Assembly (NCBI RefSeq): GCF_024459955.1
Contig: NZ_JANFXK010000006.1
Coordinates: forward strand, 62,001-126,000
DNA length: 64,000 nt
Source: Anaerovorax odorimutans
Lineage (GTDB): Bacteria; Bacillota; Clostridia; Peptostreptococcales; Anaerovoracaceae
Direction: 5' to 3'
Below are positions 34,390 to 43,111 of the stretch, one piece after another. The first letter of the stretch is position 1; each line of letters starts with the position of its first letter. The translations under genes and the position numbers were made by a program. The notes below the pieces were generated by a model. It was given only the letters and a program-made list of their open reading frames with translations, was not told the origin of the DNA and did no database searches.

Positions 34390-35130
34390 ATGTTACAGGG
34401 AAAATCAGCTATCATTACAGGCGGCGTCCGGGGCATAGGCAGAGCGATTGGAGAGGAATTCTGTAAAAACGGCGCCGACGTGCTGCTCTGCTATCGAAGC
34501 AATGACGAGCAGGCGCAGAAAACAGCCGCCGAGCTTGCGGAGCATGGGACGAAAGTCGAGCTTTTAAAAGGCGACGTGGCGGACCCGGAGACAGCCAAAG
34601 CTGCTGTAGCAAAGGCCAAAGAGCTGTTCGGCAAAGTGGATATTTTAGTCAATAACGCGGGCATTACCAGAGACAAGCTGCTGATGCGCATGTCGGGCGC
34701 GGATTTTACCGATGTGATAAACGCCAACTTAAACGGCTCCTTCTATTTCCTGAGCGAAGCTTCAAAGGTTATGATAAAGCAGAGATCCGGCAGGATCATC
34801 AACATGTCGTCCGTTGCCGGAGTAAAGGGGAATCCGGCCCAAGTCAACTACAGCGCTTCCAAGGCGGGCGTCATCGGCATGACCATGTCGGCGGCAAAAG
34901 AACTGGGAAGAAGAGGGATCACCGTCAATGCCATCGCGCCGGGATTCATTGATACGGACATGACCGCCGTGATGACGGACGATCAGAAAGCAAAGATTGC
35001 TGAGGCCATCAGTCTGGGCCGCACGGGAAAGCCGGAGGACATCGCAAAGACCGCGTTGTTTCTGGCTTCCGACAGCGCTTCTTATATTACAGGACAGACC
35101 ATCTGCGTAGACGGCGGATTAACCATGTAG
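34390..35130 (+). CDS. fabG: 3-oxoacyl-ACP reductase (FabG)
   Basis: A 246-residue short-chain dehydrogenase that reduces 3-oxoacyl-ACP with NADPH. GGVRGIGRAIGE is the Rossmann glycine motif and NNAG lies near residue 90. The catalytic Ser-Tyr-Lys appears as NMSSVAG and YSASKAG. The C-terminal GQTICVDGGLTM is the usual FabG ending. It begins 2 bp after the fabD stop. Confidence 0.95.
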   Translation: MLQGKSAIITGGVRGIGRAIGEEFCKNGADVLLCYRSNDEQAQKTAAELAEHGTKVELLKGDVADPETAKAAVAKAKELFGKVDILVNNAGITRDKLLMRMSGADFTDVINANLNGSFYFLSEASKVMIKQRSGRIINMSSVAGVKGNPAQVNYSASKAGVIGMTMSAAKELGRRGITVNAIAPGFIDTDMTAVMTDDQKAKIAEAISLGRTGKPEDIAKTALFLASDSASYITGQTICVDGGLTM

Positions 35131-35149
35131 AGAGAAAGGATTTGAATTA

Positions 35150-36382
35150 ATGGAAAAAAGAGTTGTAATTACAGGCAGAGGAGCCGTTACACCCGTTGGA
35201 AATAATATTGCCGATTCATGGGCCAGCATCAAAGCAGGAAAACACGGAATCGCGGAGATCACCCGCTTTGATGTCACTTCCCATAAAGTAAAAATGGGCG
35301 CGGAAGTCAAAGATTTTGTTTTTGAAGATAAACGGGAAGCCAAGAGACTGGACCTTTCCTCCCAGATGGCCCTGACAGCCGCAGGAGAAGCGGTGGCGGA
35401 TTCAGGCATTGTCAGCGGTGAAAACGTGAAAGCGGAACGGTTCGGCGTGTTCGCCGGGACCGGAATCGGCGGCATCTCCACCCTGGAAAACGAAGTGACC
35501 AAATGTGTAAAAAAGGATAATCCCGCAAGAGCATCCGCTCTGCTGGTGCCCATGGTAATGCCCAACGCCGTATCCGGCAATCTGGCGATCAAATTCCAGG
35601 CGAAAGCATCCTGCTTCGGTGTGGTTTCCGCCTGCGCGGCCGGTACTCACAGCGTGGGAGAGGCTTTCCGCAACGTAAAGCACGGCTATGCGGATGTGGT
35701 TCTGGCAGGCTCTGCGGAATCCGTATTCACACCCGTATGCTTCTCCGGATTTGCCAACATGAAGGCTATGTCTACAAGAACGGACCCCTCAAGATGCTCC
35801 ACACCGTTTGATGCGGAACGAGACGGCTTTGTGCTGGGAGAAGGTGCCGGTTTTCTGATTTTAGAAGAGCTGGAACACGCGCTGGCAAGAGGCGCGAAGA
35901 TCTACGGCGAGATGGTGGGCTACGGAGCCACCTGCGATGCATACCATATCACGGCACCGGCGCCGGACGGCGAAGGCGCGGCCAACGCCATGGAACTGGC
36001 GCTGCAGGAAGCGGGCATCGCACCGGATCAGATCGACTACATCAATGCCCACGGAACCGGAACGCCATACAATGATTTGTTTGAGACGAATGCCATCAAA
36101 AAAATCTTTGGAAACGATACAAAAGTTCCTATCAGCTCCACCAAGAGCATGACCGGACATCTGCTGGGAGCGGCAGGTGGCATCGAAACCGTATTCTGCG
36201 TAGAAGCCATCAACGATGGATTCATTCCGGCTACCATCGGCCTTGAAAAGCCGGACCCGGAACTGACGCTGGACTATGTGCCAAACGAAGGAAGAGAGGC
36301 AGATCTGAACTATGTGCTCTCCAATTCCCTGGGATTCGGCGGACACAACGGCAGCATTATTGTCAAGAAGTTCGAGAAATAA
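35150..36382 (+). CDS. fabF: 3-oxoacyl-ACP synthase II (FabF)
   Basis: A 410-residue elongating condensing enzyme. The active-site Cys lies in VVSACAAGTHSVGEA, the two His residues in NAHGTGTPYND and SMTGHLLGAAGG, and the C-terminal NSLGFGGHNGSIIV is conserved. It performs malonyl-ACP condensation in all later cycles and governs temperature-dependent unsaturation in some bacteria. It is spaced 19 bp from fabG. Confidence 0.96.
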   Translation: MEKRVVITGRGAVTPVGNNIADSWASIKAGKHGIAEITRFDVTSHKVKMGAEVKDFVFEDKREAKRLDLSSQMALTAAGEAVADSGIVSGENVKAERFGVFAGTGIGGISTLENEVTKCVKKDNPARASALLVPMVMPNAVSGNLAIKFQAKASCFGVVSACAAGTHSVGEAFRNVKHGYADVVLAGSAESVFTPVCFSGFANMKAMSTRTDPSRCSTPFDAERDGFVLGEGAGFLILEELEHALARGAKIYGEMVGYGATCDAYHITAPAPDGEGAANAMELALQEAGIAPDQIDYINAHGTGTPYNDLFETNAIKKIFGNDTKVPISSTKSMTGHLLGAAGGIETVFCVEAINDGFIPATIGLEKPDPELTLDYVPNEGREADLNYVLSNSLGFGGHNGSIIVKKFEK

Positions 36383-36391
36383 GGTGATAAC

Positions 36392-36817
36392 ATGTTAATG
36401 AATCAGGAACAGATCAAAGAAATCATTCCCCACAGAGAGCCCTTCCTTCTGGTGGATGAAGTGGTGGAAATGGAAGCGGGCAAGTCGATTACGGCCATCA
36501 AGCACGTAAGGGAAGAGGAATATTACTTTCAGGGCCATTTCCCGGAGAGAAAAGTGATGCCGGGCGTTCTGCAAGTGGAAGCTCTGGCCCAGGCCGGGGC
36601 GGTCGCTGTCCTTTCTCTGCCGGAAAACAAAGGCAAGCTGGCTTTCTTCGGCTCCATCAAGGAGGCGAAATTCAAGCATCAGGTGGTCCCCGGCGATACC
36701 CTGACCTTGAAGGTGTATTTTGAAAAGCTGAGAAAAAGAGCCGGCACCGGAAAAGCTGAGGCTTACGTGGGCGACAAGCTGGCCTGCAAATGCGAGATCA
36801 TGTTTATGTTTGAATAA
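36392..36817 (+). CDS. fabZ: 3-hydroxyacyl-ACP dehydratase (FabZ)
   Basis: A 141-residue hotdog dehydratase. IIPHREPFLLVDEVVEME opens the fold, and GHFPERKVMPGVLQVEALAQ holds the catalytic His and Glu. It removes water from 3-hydroxyacyl-ACP to give the enoyl substrate of FabK. The start ATG at 36392 lies 9 bp after fabF. It is followed 12 bp later by the MarR-flavoprotein fusion. Confidence 0.96.
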   Translation: MLMNQEQIKEIIPHREPFLLVDEVVEMEAGKSITAIKHVREEEYYFQGHFPERKVMPGVLQVEALAQAGAVAVLSLPENKGKLAFFGSIKEAKFKHQVVPGDTLTLKVYFEKLRKRAGTGKAEAYVGDKLACKCEIMFMFE

Positions 36818-36829
36818 GGAGCGTCCAAG

Positions 36830-38284
36830 GTGGATAACGTCAGAAAAATCAACGATATTTTAGTAAACCTTTTCAATGTGGTTTTAAAGCTGGAAGAAAA
36901 GGCGATTAAAGAATCCACCCGCAGGGACCTTTCCATAACAGAGCTGCATACTCTGGTAGCCATCGGCGAGGGAAAACCCAAGACCATGAGCCAGGTTGCG
37001 GCAGCCTTAAAGATCAATGTCAGCACCCTTACCGCAGCAGTCAATAAGCTGGTGAAAAAGGGATATGTGGACCGGTTCCGTATCCCGGAGGACCGGCGGA
37101 TCGTAAAGATACGTCTGACGGACGAAGGCGCCTCAGCGGTGCGGGAGCACGAGGAGTTCCATACGGCCATGATTCGGGAGGCCATTTCCCAGATCCCGGA
37201 GGATCAGGTGGGAAAATTCATCGAATCCATCGACAATATCAATGAATACCTGCTGATGCGCAAGCACCCTCCGGCCAGGGACCCGGGACCCTTTGCCATG
37301 AAACCTCTGAAACTGGGCAAAGTGACCGTACCGGTACCGATTTTTCAGGGAGCTCTCAGCATCGGTCTGTCTATGAGTTCGCTGGCAGCCGCCGTGGCAA
37401 AGGAAGGGGGCGTCGGTGTTATAGCCGCGTCCAAGATCGGATTTCGCGAGCCTGATTTTGACGCAGACCCGCTGGCAGCCAACAAACGGGTTTTGAAAAG
37501 AGAGATTCAAAGGGCGCTGCAGCTGGTGCGGGACTGTGAGGGCAGAGGACCCATCGGCGTCAACATTATGTGGTCTTCACGGCATCCTCAGGAATATGTG
37601 GAGACGGCCGTAGCGGCCGGCGCGGAGGTGATTATCTGCGGGGCGGGAGTGCCGATCAATCTTCCCCGCTACTGCAAAGATAAGAAGGTGGCGCTGGTTC
37701 CAATCGTATCATCCAAACGGGCAGCAAATATCATTATCCGAAACTGGGCCAAGAAGTACAACCGCACGCCCGACGGGTTTATTTTCCAGGGACCGCTGGC
37801 GGGTGGATATCTGGGAGTCAAGGAATTCCAGATGGAAGCGGCGGCAGAGGATTTTTACAAGAACATCGCCGATCTCAAGGGAGAGCTGGAGGATTTGGAT
37901 CACTGTCCGCTCATCGTCTGCGGCGGCATCTATACCAGAGAGGACGCAGAAAAAGTCTATGCCTATGGTGCCGATGGCTTTCAGATCGGTTCCCGCTTTG
38001 TGACCACCAGAGAATGCGATGCCTGCGAAGCGTTTAAGAACGCCTATTTGAACTGCAGTGAAAAGGATGTTACAATTATTACGAGTCCGGAGGGCTTTCC
38101 GGGAAGGGTGATCAAAAGCCCTTATGTTGACCGGATCAGCGAGGATCCCCGGTGTATTACACAGGGACTGATCAACGCGGCCCTGGGGGATTTGGATAAC
38201 GGCCTGATATTCTGCGGAAGCAAAGTTTACAAAGCGGATAAAATAGAAAGCGTGGCCGATATCTTCAACGAATTCACACGATAA
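36830..38284 (+). CDS. Fusion of MarR/FabT-like repressor and FabK/nitronate-monooxygenase-like flavin domain
   Basis: One uninterrupted 484-residue frame with two domains. Residues 1-145 are a MarR winged helix (LSITELHTLVAIGEG, KTMSQVAAALKINVSTLTAA, the wing RIPEDRRIVKIRLTDEG) like FabT. Residues 157-484 are a TIM-barrel FMN domain of the nitronate monooxygenase/FabK superfamily (VPVPIFQGALSIGLSMSSLA, GVNIMWS, FIFQGPLAGGYLGV, IVCGGIYTREDAEKV, GFQIGSRFVTTRECDA). Translation starts at GTG 36830, after AAGGAG. A possible internal start (Met157, 37298) has no good ribosome binding site. Normally FabT and FabK are separate proteins in such operons. The fusion suggests a repressor that reads a flavin, redox or enoyl-ligand state; this is inference. 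Confidence 0.88.
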   Translation: MDNVRKINDILVNLFNVVLKLEEKAIKESTRRDLSITELHTLVAIGEGKPKTMSQVAAALKINVSTLTAAVNKLVKKGYVDRFRIPEDRRIVKIRLTDEGASAVREHEEFHTAMIREAISQIPEDQVGKFIESIDNINEYLLMRKHPPARDPGPFAMKPLKLGKVTVPVPIFQGALSIGLSMSSLAAAVAKEGGVGVIAASKIGFREPDFDADPLAANKRVLKREIQRALQLVRDCEGRGPIGVNIMWSSRHPQEYVETAVAAGAEVIICGAGVPINLPRYCKDKKVALVPIVSSKRAANIIIRNWAKKYNRTPDGFIFQGPLAGGYLGVKEFQMEAAAEDFYKNIADLKGELEDLDHCPLIVCGGIYTREDAEKVYAYGADGFQIGSRFVTTRECDACEAFKNAYLNCSEKDVTIITSPEGFPGRVIKSPYVDRISEDPRCITQGLINAALGDLDNGLIFCGSKVYKADKIESVADIFNEFTR

Positions 38285-38312
38285 CAGATTCCGGGGGAGG
38301 AGAACGGGTTTC

Positions 38313-41300
38313 ATGCTTCATATTTATTATGGCCGCGAAAATATCAATAAAGATAAATTCATATTCGATTCTATAAAAGGCAAAACCCTGCTGCTTGTAC
38401 CGGACCAGTTTACGTTACAGGCGGAGAGGGATGCCTTTTTTTATCTGGGAGCAAGAGGACTTATGGATCTGGAAGTGGTCAGCATTTCCAGGCTGGGCCT
38501 TAAGATCCTGGCCGAAACAGGCGGCGGACGGACGGCGCTCATTGACAAGTATGGGCGACATATGCTGCTGACCAAGATACTCACAGAAAGGAAAGAAGAG
38601 CTTTCCATCTACCGGGGGCTGGAAAAAAAGCAGTCCTTTATTGAGATGGTCAACAATTTTATTTCCGAATTAAAACAGTACGGCACCACGCCTCAGGAGC
38701 TGGAGAACATTGCTCAGGGCTTAGGTGAGAGCACGTTCCTGAGAAAAAAGCTAAGGGATATCGGTCTGGTATTCGAGAGCTACGAAGAATATATAAAGGA
38801 CAAGTATCTCGATACGGAAGATTATGTCAGCCTTTACGCTGAGAAGATCACCGCTTCGGAAAAGATCAGAGATTCTGCCGTCTGGGTATACGGCTTTGAT
38901 TCCTTTACCCCCAAAAATACGGAGGTCATCGGACAGCTGATGCGGACGGCCAAAGAGGTAAATCTGGTATTGACTTATGGAGAAGGGGGCCGGGATGGGG
39001 AGCTGTTCGGTCTTCCCGGGAGCATCATGGGAAAGTTCTGCCGCCTGGCGGAAGAACAGGGAATCCCGTGGGAAAAGTCGGCCATTTCTCAGGATTATCG
39101 GGTCGGGGAAAAAGCTCCGGCAATCCTTCATTTGGAGCATGAGCTGTATGCCATACCGGTAAAGGCGTCGGAGGAGCACGATGGCATCACGCTGATGCGG
39201 GCTGCCAACTTTTACAGTGAGGCGGAATCCGCGGCAGCGGAGGTATTGTCCCTGGTTCGGGATGAGGGCCTGGAATATAAGGACATCATTTTGATCTGCA
39301 ACGATATGGAAACCAGAGGTTCTATCGTCAAACGAGTTTTTTCCCAGTACGGGATAGAGCTGTTTTTAGATAAAAAGCAGAATATTCTCCATAACCCTGC
39401 ATCTGTGTTTATTCTGTCGCTTTTGGATATCAGCAGCAAAGGCTACCGAACGGAGGATGTTTTTCGTCTGCTCAAGACCGGCCTCACATCTCTTGCATGG
39501 GATGAGATTGAGGAACTGGAGAATTATGCGAGAAAATTCCGTATCCGGGGAAGCCGGTGGAAGAAAGCTTTCACCAGAGGGGCCGGTGAATACGGAAAGG
39601 AAGGACTGGAGCAGCTGGAATGCTCCCGCAGAGCGTTTGTTGAGCTGGTGGAGTCCTTTTCCCAGAAGTTCAAAGCGGGCGGCACGGTAAAAGAACGGGT
39701 ACGGGCCCTGTATCTGTATCTGGCGGAGGATTGCGGTCTTCCGGGAAAACTGGAAAACATGATCCGCAGACAGGAAGAAGAAGGATATCTGGAAGCGGCG
39801 GAGGAAACTGCCCAGGTCTGGGGCCTGGTTATGGATGTGCTGGATCAGTTCGTGGAAATCGTAGGTGAAGAGACGATTCTCGCAGACAGTTTTGGGGATA
39901 TTTTCCGGGCTGGCCTGGAGTCCATTGAAGTGGGCCTTCTTCCTCCTTCCGCTGACGGGCTGATTATGGGAACCATGCAGCGAACCAGGAGCGGACCTGT
40001 GAAAGCTATGTTGATCCTGGGGGCCAACGAGGGGCTGCTTCCGGCTTCGGCGCCCATGGACAGTATTCTCAATGAGGATGAGAAGCATTATCTCGCGCAG
40101 CAGGAAATTGAAATCTGTAAAGTGGATGAGATCCGTCTTCAGGAAGAAAAACTGGCCATCTATAAAAACCTGGCCAGACCGGGAAGGCGGCTGTGGATCA
40201 GCTATTCGGCTTCGGATGGCGACGGACGGGAAATAAAACCTTCCTCCATATTCAGCAAGATTCAGGCGATTTATCCGAATCTGGAAGTGGAGCAGGATCT
40301 TGTGAGCAGAGGCGTGCCGATGGAGCTTTTGCAGGCCGAAAACGCAGCGATGGAGCATCTGACTGCGGCTCTCCGGCGGACCATGGACAGCGGGGAACTG
40401 GATCCCGGGTGGCAGACGGCGGTTTCCTGGTATCGGGAAAATCGGGATATTGCCCAATTGCAGGAAGGCATTTTCTTCACCAACAAGCAGGAGGATATTT
40501 CCAAATCCTTTACAGAGGCGCTTTATAAGCGGGAGCATCCTCAGGAGCTGGCGGTCAGTCCGTCCCGGCTGGAACAGTACAGCCGGTGCCCCTTCGCCCA
40601 TTTTGTCGGATACGGACTGCGGCCGGAGGAACAGCGAATCTACGAGCTGGGCGGCAGAGAAATCGGCGACCTGTATCACACTTGCCTGATGGAGATATCC
40701 AGGTGGCTGACAGAGGACGGCATTCCGGTCAATGACCCGGCTTCCAAATGGATGACCGTATCCAAGGAAGAGTGTGAAAAAAAGATTGGCAGCATTGTGG
40801 AAAGAGAATCGCTTTTGTATCGGGAGGGCATCCTTGCTTCCGGCAGTGAGGAAACGTATCGAACAAAACGGCTCCGTGAGATCTGCAATGAAATAAGCTG
40901 GATCATGATCGACCACGTAAGGCGGGGCAGCATCCGCACCATTGCTTTCGAGCAGGCGTTCGGCAGGGGAAAGAGTATCCCGCCGGTAACGGTGGAAACG
41001 GAGCAGGGGCAGGTCTTCATCGAAGGCAAGATCGACCGGGTGGATCTTCTGGAGGACGGCAAAGTTAAGATCATCGACTATAAGACAGGGAACGAAAAGT
41101 TTAGCGTCAATGAGGCGGAAAAAGGCTTTCGCCTGCAGCTGATGCTCTACCTGAAGGCCGCGCAGCAGCAGGAACGGGAGCCGGCGGGCGTATTCTATTT
41201 TCTCATCAGTGAGCCGTCCGTAAGCGCAGAATCAATCCGCCCTGAGGAGCTGACTGAAAAGGTGGAGCTGGAGGCGAAAAAAGCCTGCAAAATGGACGGG

Positions 41301-41618
41301 GTCATGGTGGATGATCCACAGGTGATCCGGGATATTGCCGGCGAGTTTTCCGGCTACTCCGATGTGGTGCCGGTCCGACAGACACAGAAAGGCTTTTCCG
41401 GTACCGGAGCGGGAAAGCTGATGGACGAAGAGACCTTCCGGGAGCTGCAGAAAAATGTGGACGAGAAGGTTGGGGAGCTGTGCGAAGAACTGCTGCGGGG
41501 AAATATAGCCGTAAAGCCGAAAAAATCCGGCCAGGTGAGCGCCTGCACATACTGCAAATACAAAGGTATCTGCCAGTTTGACCTGGCTTTTGAAGGATGC
41601 AGATACGAAATCATTTAA
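38313..41618 (+). CDS. addB: ATP-dependent helicase/nuclease subunit B (AddB)
   Basis: A 1101-residue AddB, the non-translocating subunit of the AddAB recombination nuclease. The N-terminal helicase-like region is inactive in the family. The C-terminal RecB-type nuclease domain shows EGKIDRVDLLEDGKVKIIDY, KTGNEKF and FRLQLMLYLKAA. The Fe-S cluster cysteines are split between RCPFAHFV (near 755) and the C-terminal ACTYCKYKGICQFD. It begins 28 bp after the fab operon's last gene and looks co-transcribed. addA usually follows addB, but here a ferredoxin-nitroreductase does, so addA must lie elsewhere. Confidence 0.95.
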   Translation: MLHIYYGRENINKDKFIFDSIKGKTLLLVPDQFTLQAERDAFFYLGARGLMDLEVVSISRLGLKILAETGGGRTALIDKYGRHMLLTKILTERKEELSIYRGLEKKQSFIEMVNNFISELKQYGTTPQELENIAQGLGESTFLRKKLRDIGLVFESYEEYIKDKYLDTEDYVSLYAEKITASEKIRDSAVWVYGFDSFTPKNTEVIGQLMRTAKEVNLVLTYGEGGRDGELFGLPGSIMGKFCRLAEEQGIPWEKSAISQDYRVGEKAPAILHLEHELYAIPVKASEEHDGITLMRAANFYSEAESAAAEVLSLVRDEGLEYKDIILICNDMETRGSIVKRVFSQYGIELFLDKKQNILHNPASVFILSLLDISSKGYRTEDVFRLLKTGLTSLAWDEIEELENYARKFRIRGSRWKKAFTRGAGEYGKEGLEQLECSRRAFVELVESFSQKFKAGGTVKERVRALYLYLAEDCGLPGKLENMIRRQEEEGYLEAAEETAQVWGLVMDVLDQFVEIVGEETILADSFGDIFRAGLESIEVGLLPPSADGLIMGTMQRTRSGPVKAMLILGANEGLLPASAPMDSILNEDEKHYLAQQEIEICKVDEIRLQEEKLAIYKNLARPGRRLWISYSASDGDGREIKPSSIFSKIQAIYPNLEVEQDLVSRGVPMELLQAENAAMEHLTAALRRTMDSGELDPGWQTAVSWYRENRDIAQLQEGIFFTNKQEDISKSFTEALYKREHPQELAVSPSRLEQYSRCPFAHFVGYGLRPEEQRIYELGGREIGDLYHTCLMEISRWLTEDGIPVNDPASKWMTVSKEECEKKIGSIVERESLLYREGILASGSEETYRTKRLREICNEISWIMIDHVRRGSIRTIAFEQAFGRGKSIPPVTVETEQGQVFIEGKIDRVDLLEDGKVKIIDYKTGNEKFSVNEAEKGFRLQLMLYLKAAQQQEREPAGVFYFLISEPSVSAESIRPEELTEKVELEAKKACKMDGVMVDDPQVIRDIAGEFSGYSDVVPVRQTQKGFSGTGAGKLMDEETFRELQKNVDEKVGELCEELLRGNIAVKPKKSGQVSACTYCKYKGICQFDLAFEGCRYEII

Positions 41619-41631
41619 ACGGAGGAAAAAC

Positions 41632-42417
41632 ATGATAAGAATTGATATGGAAAAATGCATTGGATGCATGAAATGCGTATCCGTATGCCCCTTTACAGTG
41701 CTGGGGGAAAAGGACGGCAGACCTCAGCTGAGGGAAGGGAAAGCCTGTCTTAAATGCATGCACTGCGGTGCGGCATGCCCGCAGAACGCTGTTTCTTTTG
41801 ACGAAGAGGACTCCGTGCTGCCGCAGCCGCTTCCGGTACTTTCGGAAGAATTCCCTCAGCAGCTGGAGCAGCACATCCTGATGAGAAGATCCTACCGCCA
41901 CTTTAAACCGGAGCCGCCAGAGCGGGAAACGATCCGCCATGCGCTTGAGCTGGCATCCTGGGCACCCAGCGCGAAGAATCAGCATCCGGCCAAATGGATC
42001 GTCATCGACTCAAAAGAAGTGATCGAAAAAATGATGCAGTACATACTGAAATACGTCCGGGAAAGCGGAACTTCTCCGGAGATCGCTACTGAATACGAAG
42101 AGGGAAACAACGTAGTGATGGGCACCGCGCCCATGCTGATCCTCTGCTATGCCAGAAACAACGCCATCAATTCCCCGGCGGATACGGCCATTGCCATGAC
42201 TACGGCAGAACTGATCCTGCAGGCAAGAGGAATCGGCACCTGCTGGTCCGGCTACCTGACCAGACTGTGCAACTCGATCCCGCAGATTCGGGAGCTGCTT
42301 CCGCAGCTGCCGGACAACAACAGCTTCTACGGCGCCTTTATGGTCGGTTATCCGCAGAATGAAGAATATCTGCATATCCCCCAGCGATTAAAGCGGGAAG
42401 ATATTCAGTGGGTATAA
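41632..42417 (+). CDS. Nitroreductase with N-terminal 2[4Fe-4S] ferredoxin domain
   Basis: A 261-residue fusion. Residues 1-60 hold two ferredoxin motifs (CIGCMKCVSVCPF and CLKCMHCGAACPQ). Residues 80-261 form a nitroreductase FMN domain (RRSYRHFKPEPPERETIRHA, ELASWAPSAKNQHPAKW, TAELILQARGIGTCW). Such proteins reduce nitro, quinone or unsaturated compounds with electrons from ferredoxin. The start at 41632 follows GGAGG, 13 bp after addB. It may end the long fab-addB transcript; no clear terminator was seen directly after it. Confidence 0.92.
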   Translation: MIRIDMEKCIGCMKCVSVCPFTVLGEKDGRPQLREGKACLKCMHCGAACPQNAVSFDEEDSVLPQPLPVLSEEFPQQLEQHILMRRSYRHFKPEPPERETIRHALELASWAPSAKNQHPAKWIVIDSKEVIEKMMQYILKYVRESGTSPEIATEYEEGNNVVMGTAPMLILCYARNNAINSPADTAIAMTTAELILQARGIGTCWSGYLTRLCNSIPQIRELLPQLPDNNSFYGAFMVGYPQNEEYLHIPQRLKREDIQWV

Positions 42418-42490
42418 AGGGCGGGCGATGTTGAGCGGATTGGCGCGGCGCCATCCTCAATAGACAGGGCTTAGCCTTGCGGCCCCGGGC

Positions 42491-42650
42491 GGTAACTTTT
42501 CGCAAAAAACGATGCAAAGTTACGCAAAGTTGTGGGTTTGCGGGTACTCGAAATCGCTAAAAGTGAAAATTTGTGCTACAGGTCAGTTTCGGAGGTCGCA
42601 GGATCGTTGAAAAATGCGTAACTTTCTAGAAAAATCAAAAAAAGTTACCG
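42491..42650 (+). repeat. Type 2 dispersed repeat with terminal inverted repeats, copy 2
   Basis: A 160-bp element starting GGTAACTTTTCGCAAAA and ending AAGTTACCG. It shares GCAAAGTTACGCAAAGTTG, GGGTTTGCGGGT, GTGAAAATTTGTGCT and CGTTGAAAAATGCGTAAC with copy 1 at 25150-25308. It lies in the 694-bp gap 42418-43111 without a type 1 partner. Confidence 0.75.
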
Positions 42651-42682
42651 GCACTTTGCCTTTTGGGCAGGTTTTTATATGT

Positions 42683-42751
42683 ACCGCATCTTGCAGCGCT
42701 GTGCCAGTCTTGAATGGACTTAGCCCAGGCCTGCTAGATGCGGTGTTTTTT
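42683..42751 (+). terminator. Structured hairpin with T-run (terminator or 3' end of a small RNA)
   Basis: ACCGCATCT (42683-42691) pairs with AGATGCGGT (42736-42744), followed by GTTTTTT. Between them lie GCAG/CTGC and AGTC/GACT pairs, so about 60 nt can fold into one branched structure. It is 330 bp after the nitroreductase stop and could end that transcript or a separate small RNA. The rest of gap 42418-43111 shows only a weak small frame. Confidence 0.5.
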
Positions 42752-43111
42752 CTGCCGGAATCCGGGAGATCTGCGGCTCCGGTCTCACAGGGTCTGCCGC
42801 TGCATGGTTGATACCTTTCTTTCCATAATGTATACAACAGTCACAGCCATACTGCTTTGTTTAATAACCCCCAAAAAGGTCTTAGTTGCTATTATTCATT
42901 ATATGGAAGTCGAATTACGCCGCAAAAAAAGAAAGAAGAGTCAGAAAAGTTCGAAAAAACACAAGTAAATTATAGCAGGCAGCCGTAGAATTCGGTACAA
43001 TAGAGATATAATCGTAATCGGACTATATGGGCACTGTCGAGAGATGGGAATTGTGAAACAAGCCCGATATGACTCATTTGTTACAGTTAAAACCATTAAG
43101 GAGGTGTATTT

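Noticed and set aside
37298-38284. Separate flavin-enzyme gene starting at Met157 of the MarR fusion
   Set aside because: No stop or ribosome binding site separates the domains and the frame is continuous; an internal start remains possible but is less likely.
39366-40916. 516-codon open frame on the minus strand inside addB
   Set aside because: Low-complexity His/Pro-rich shadow of addB with no family features.
42828-42968. 46-codon frame MYTTVTAILLCL... with a basic tail
   Set aside because: Hydrophobic-plus-Lys layout is suggestive, but there is no ribosome binding site and it lies in a repeat-rich gap.
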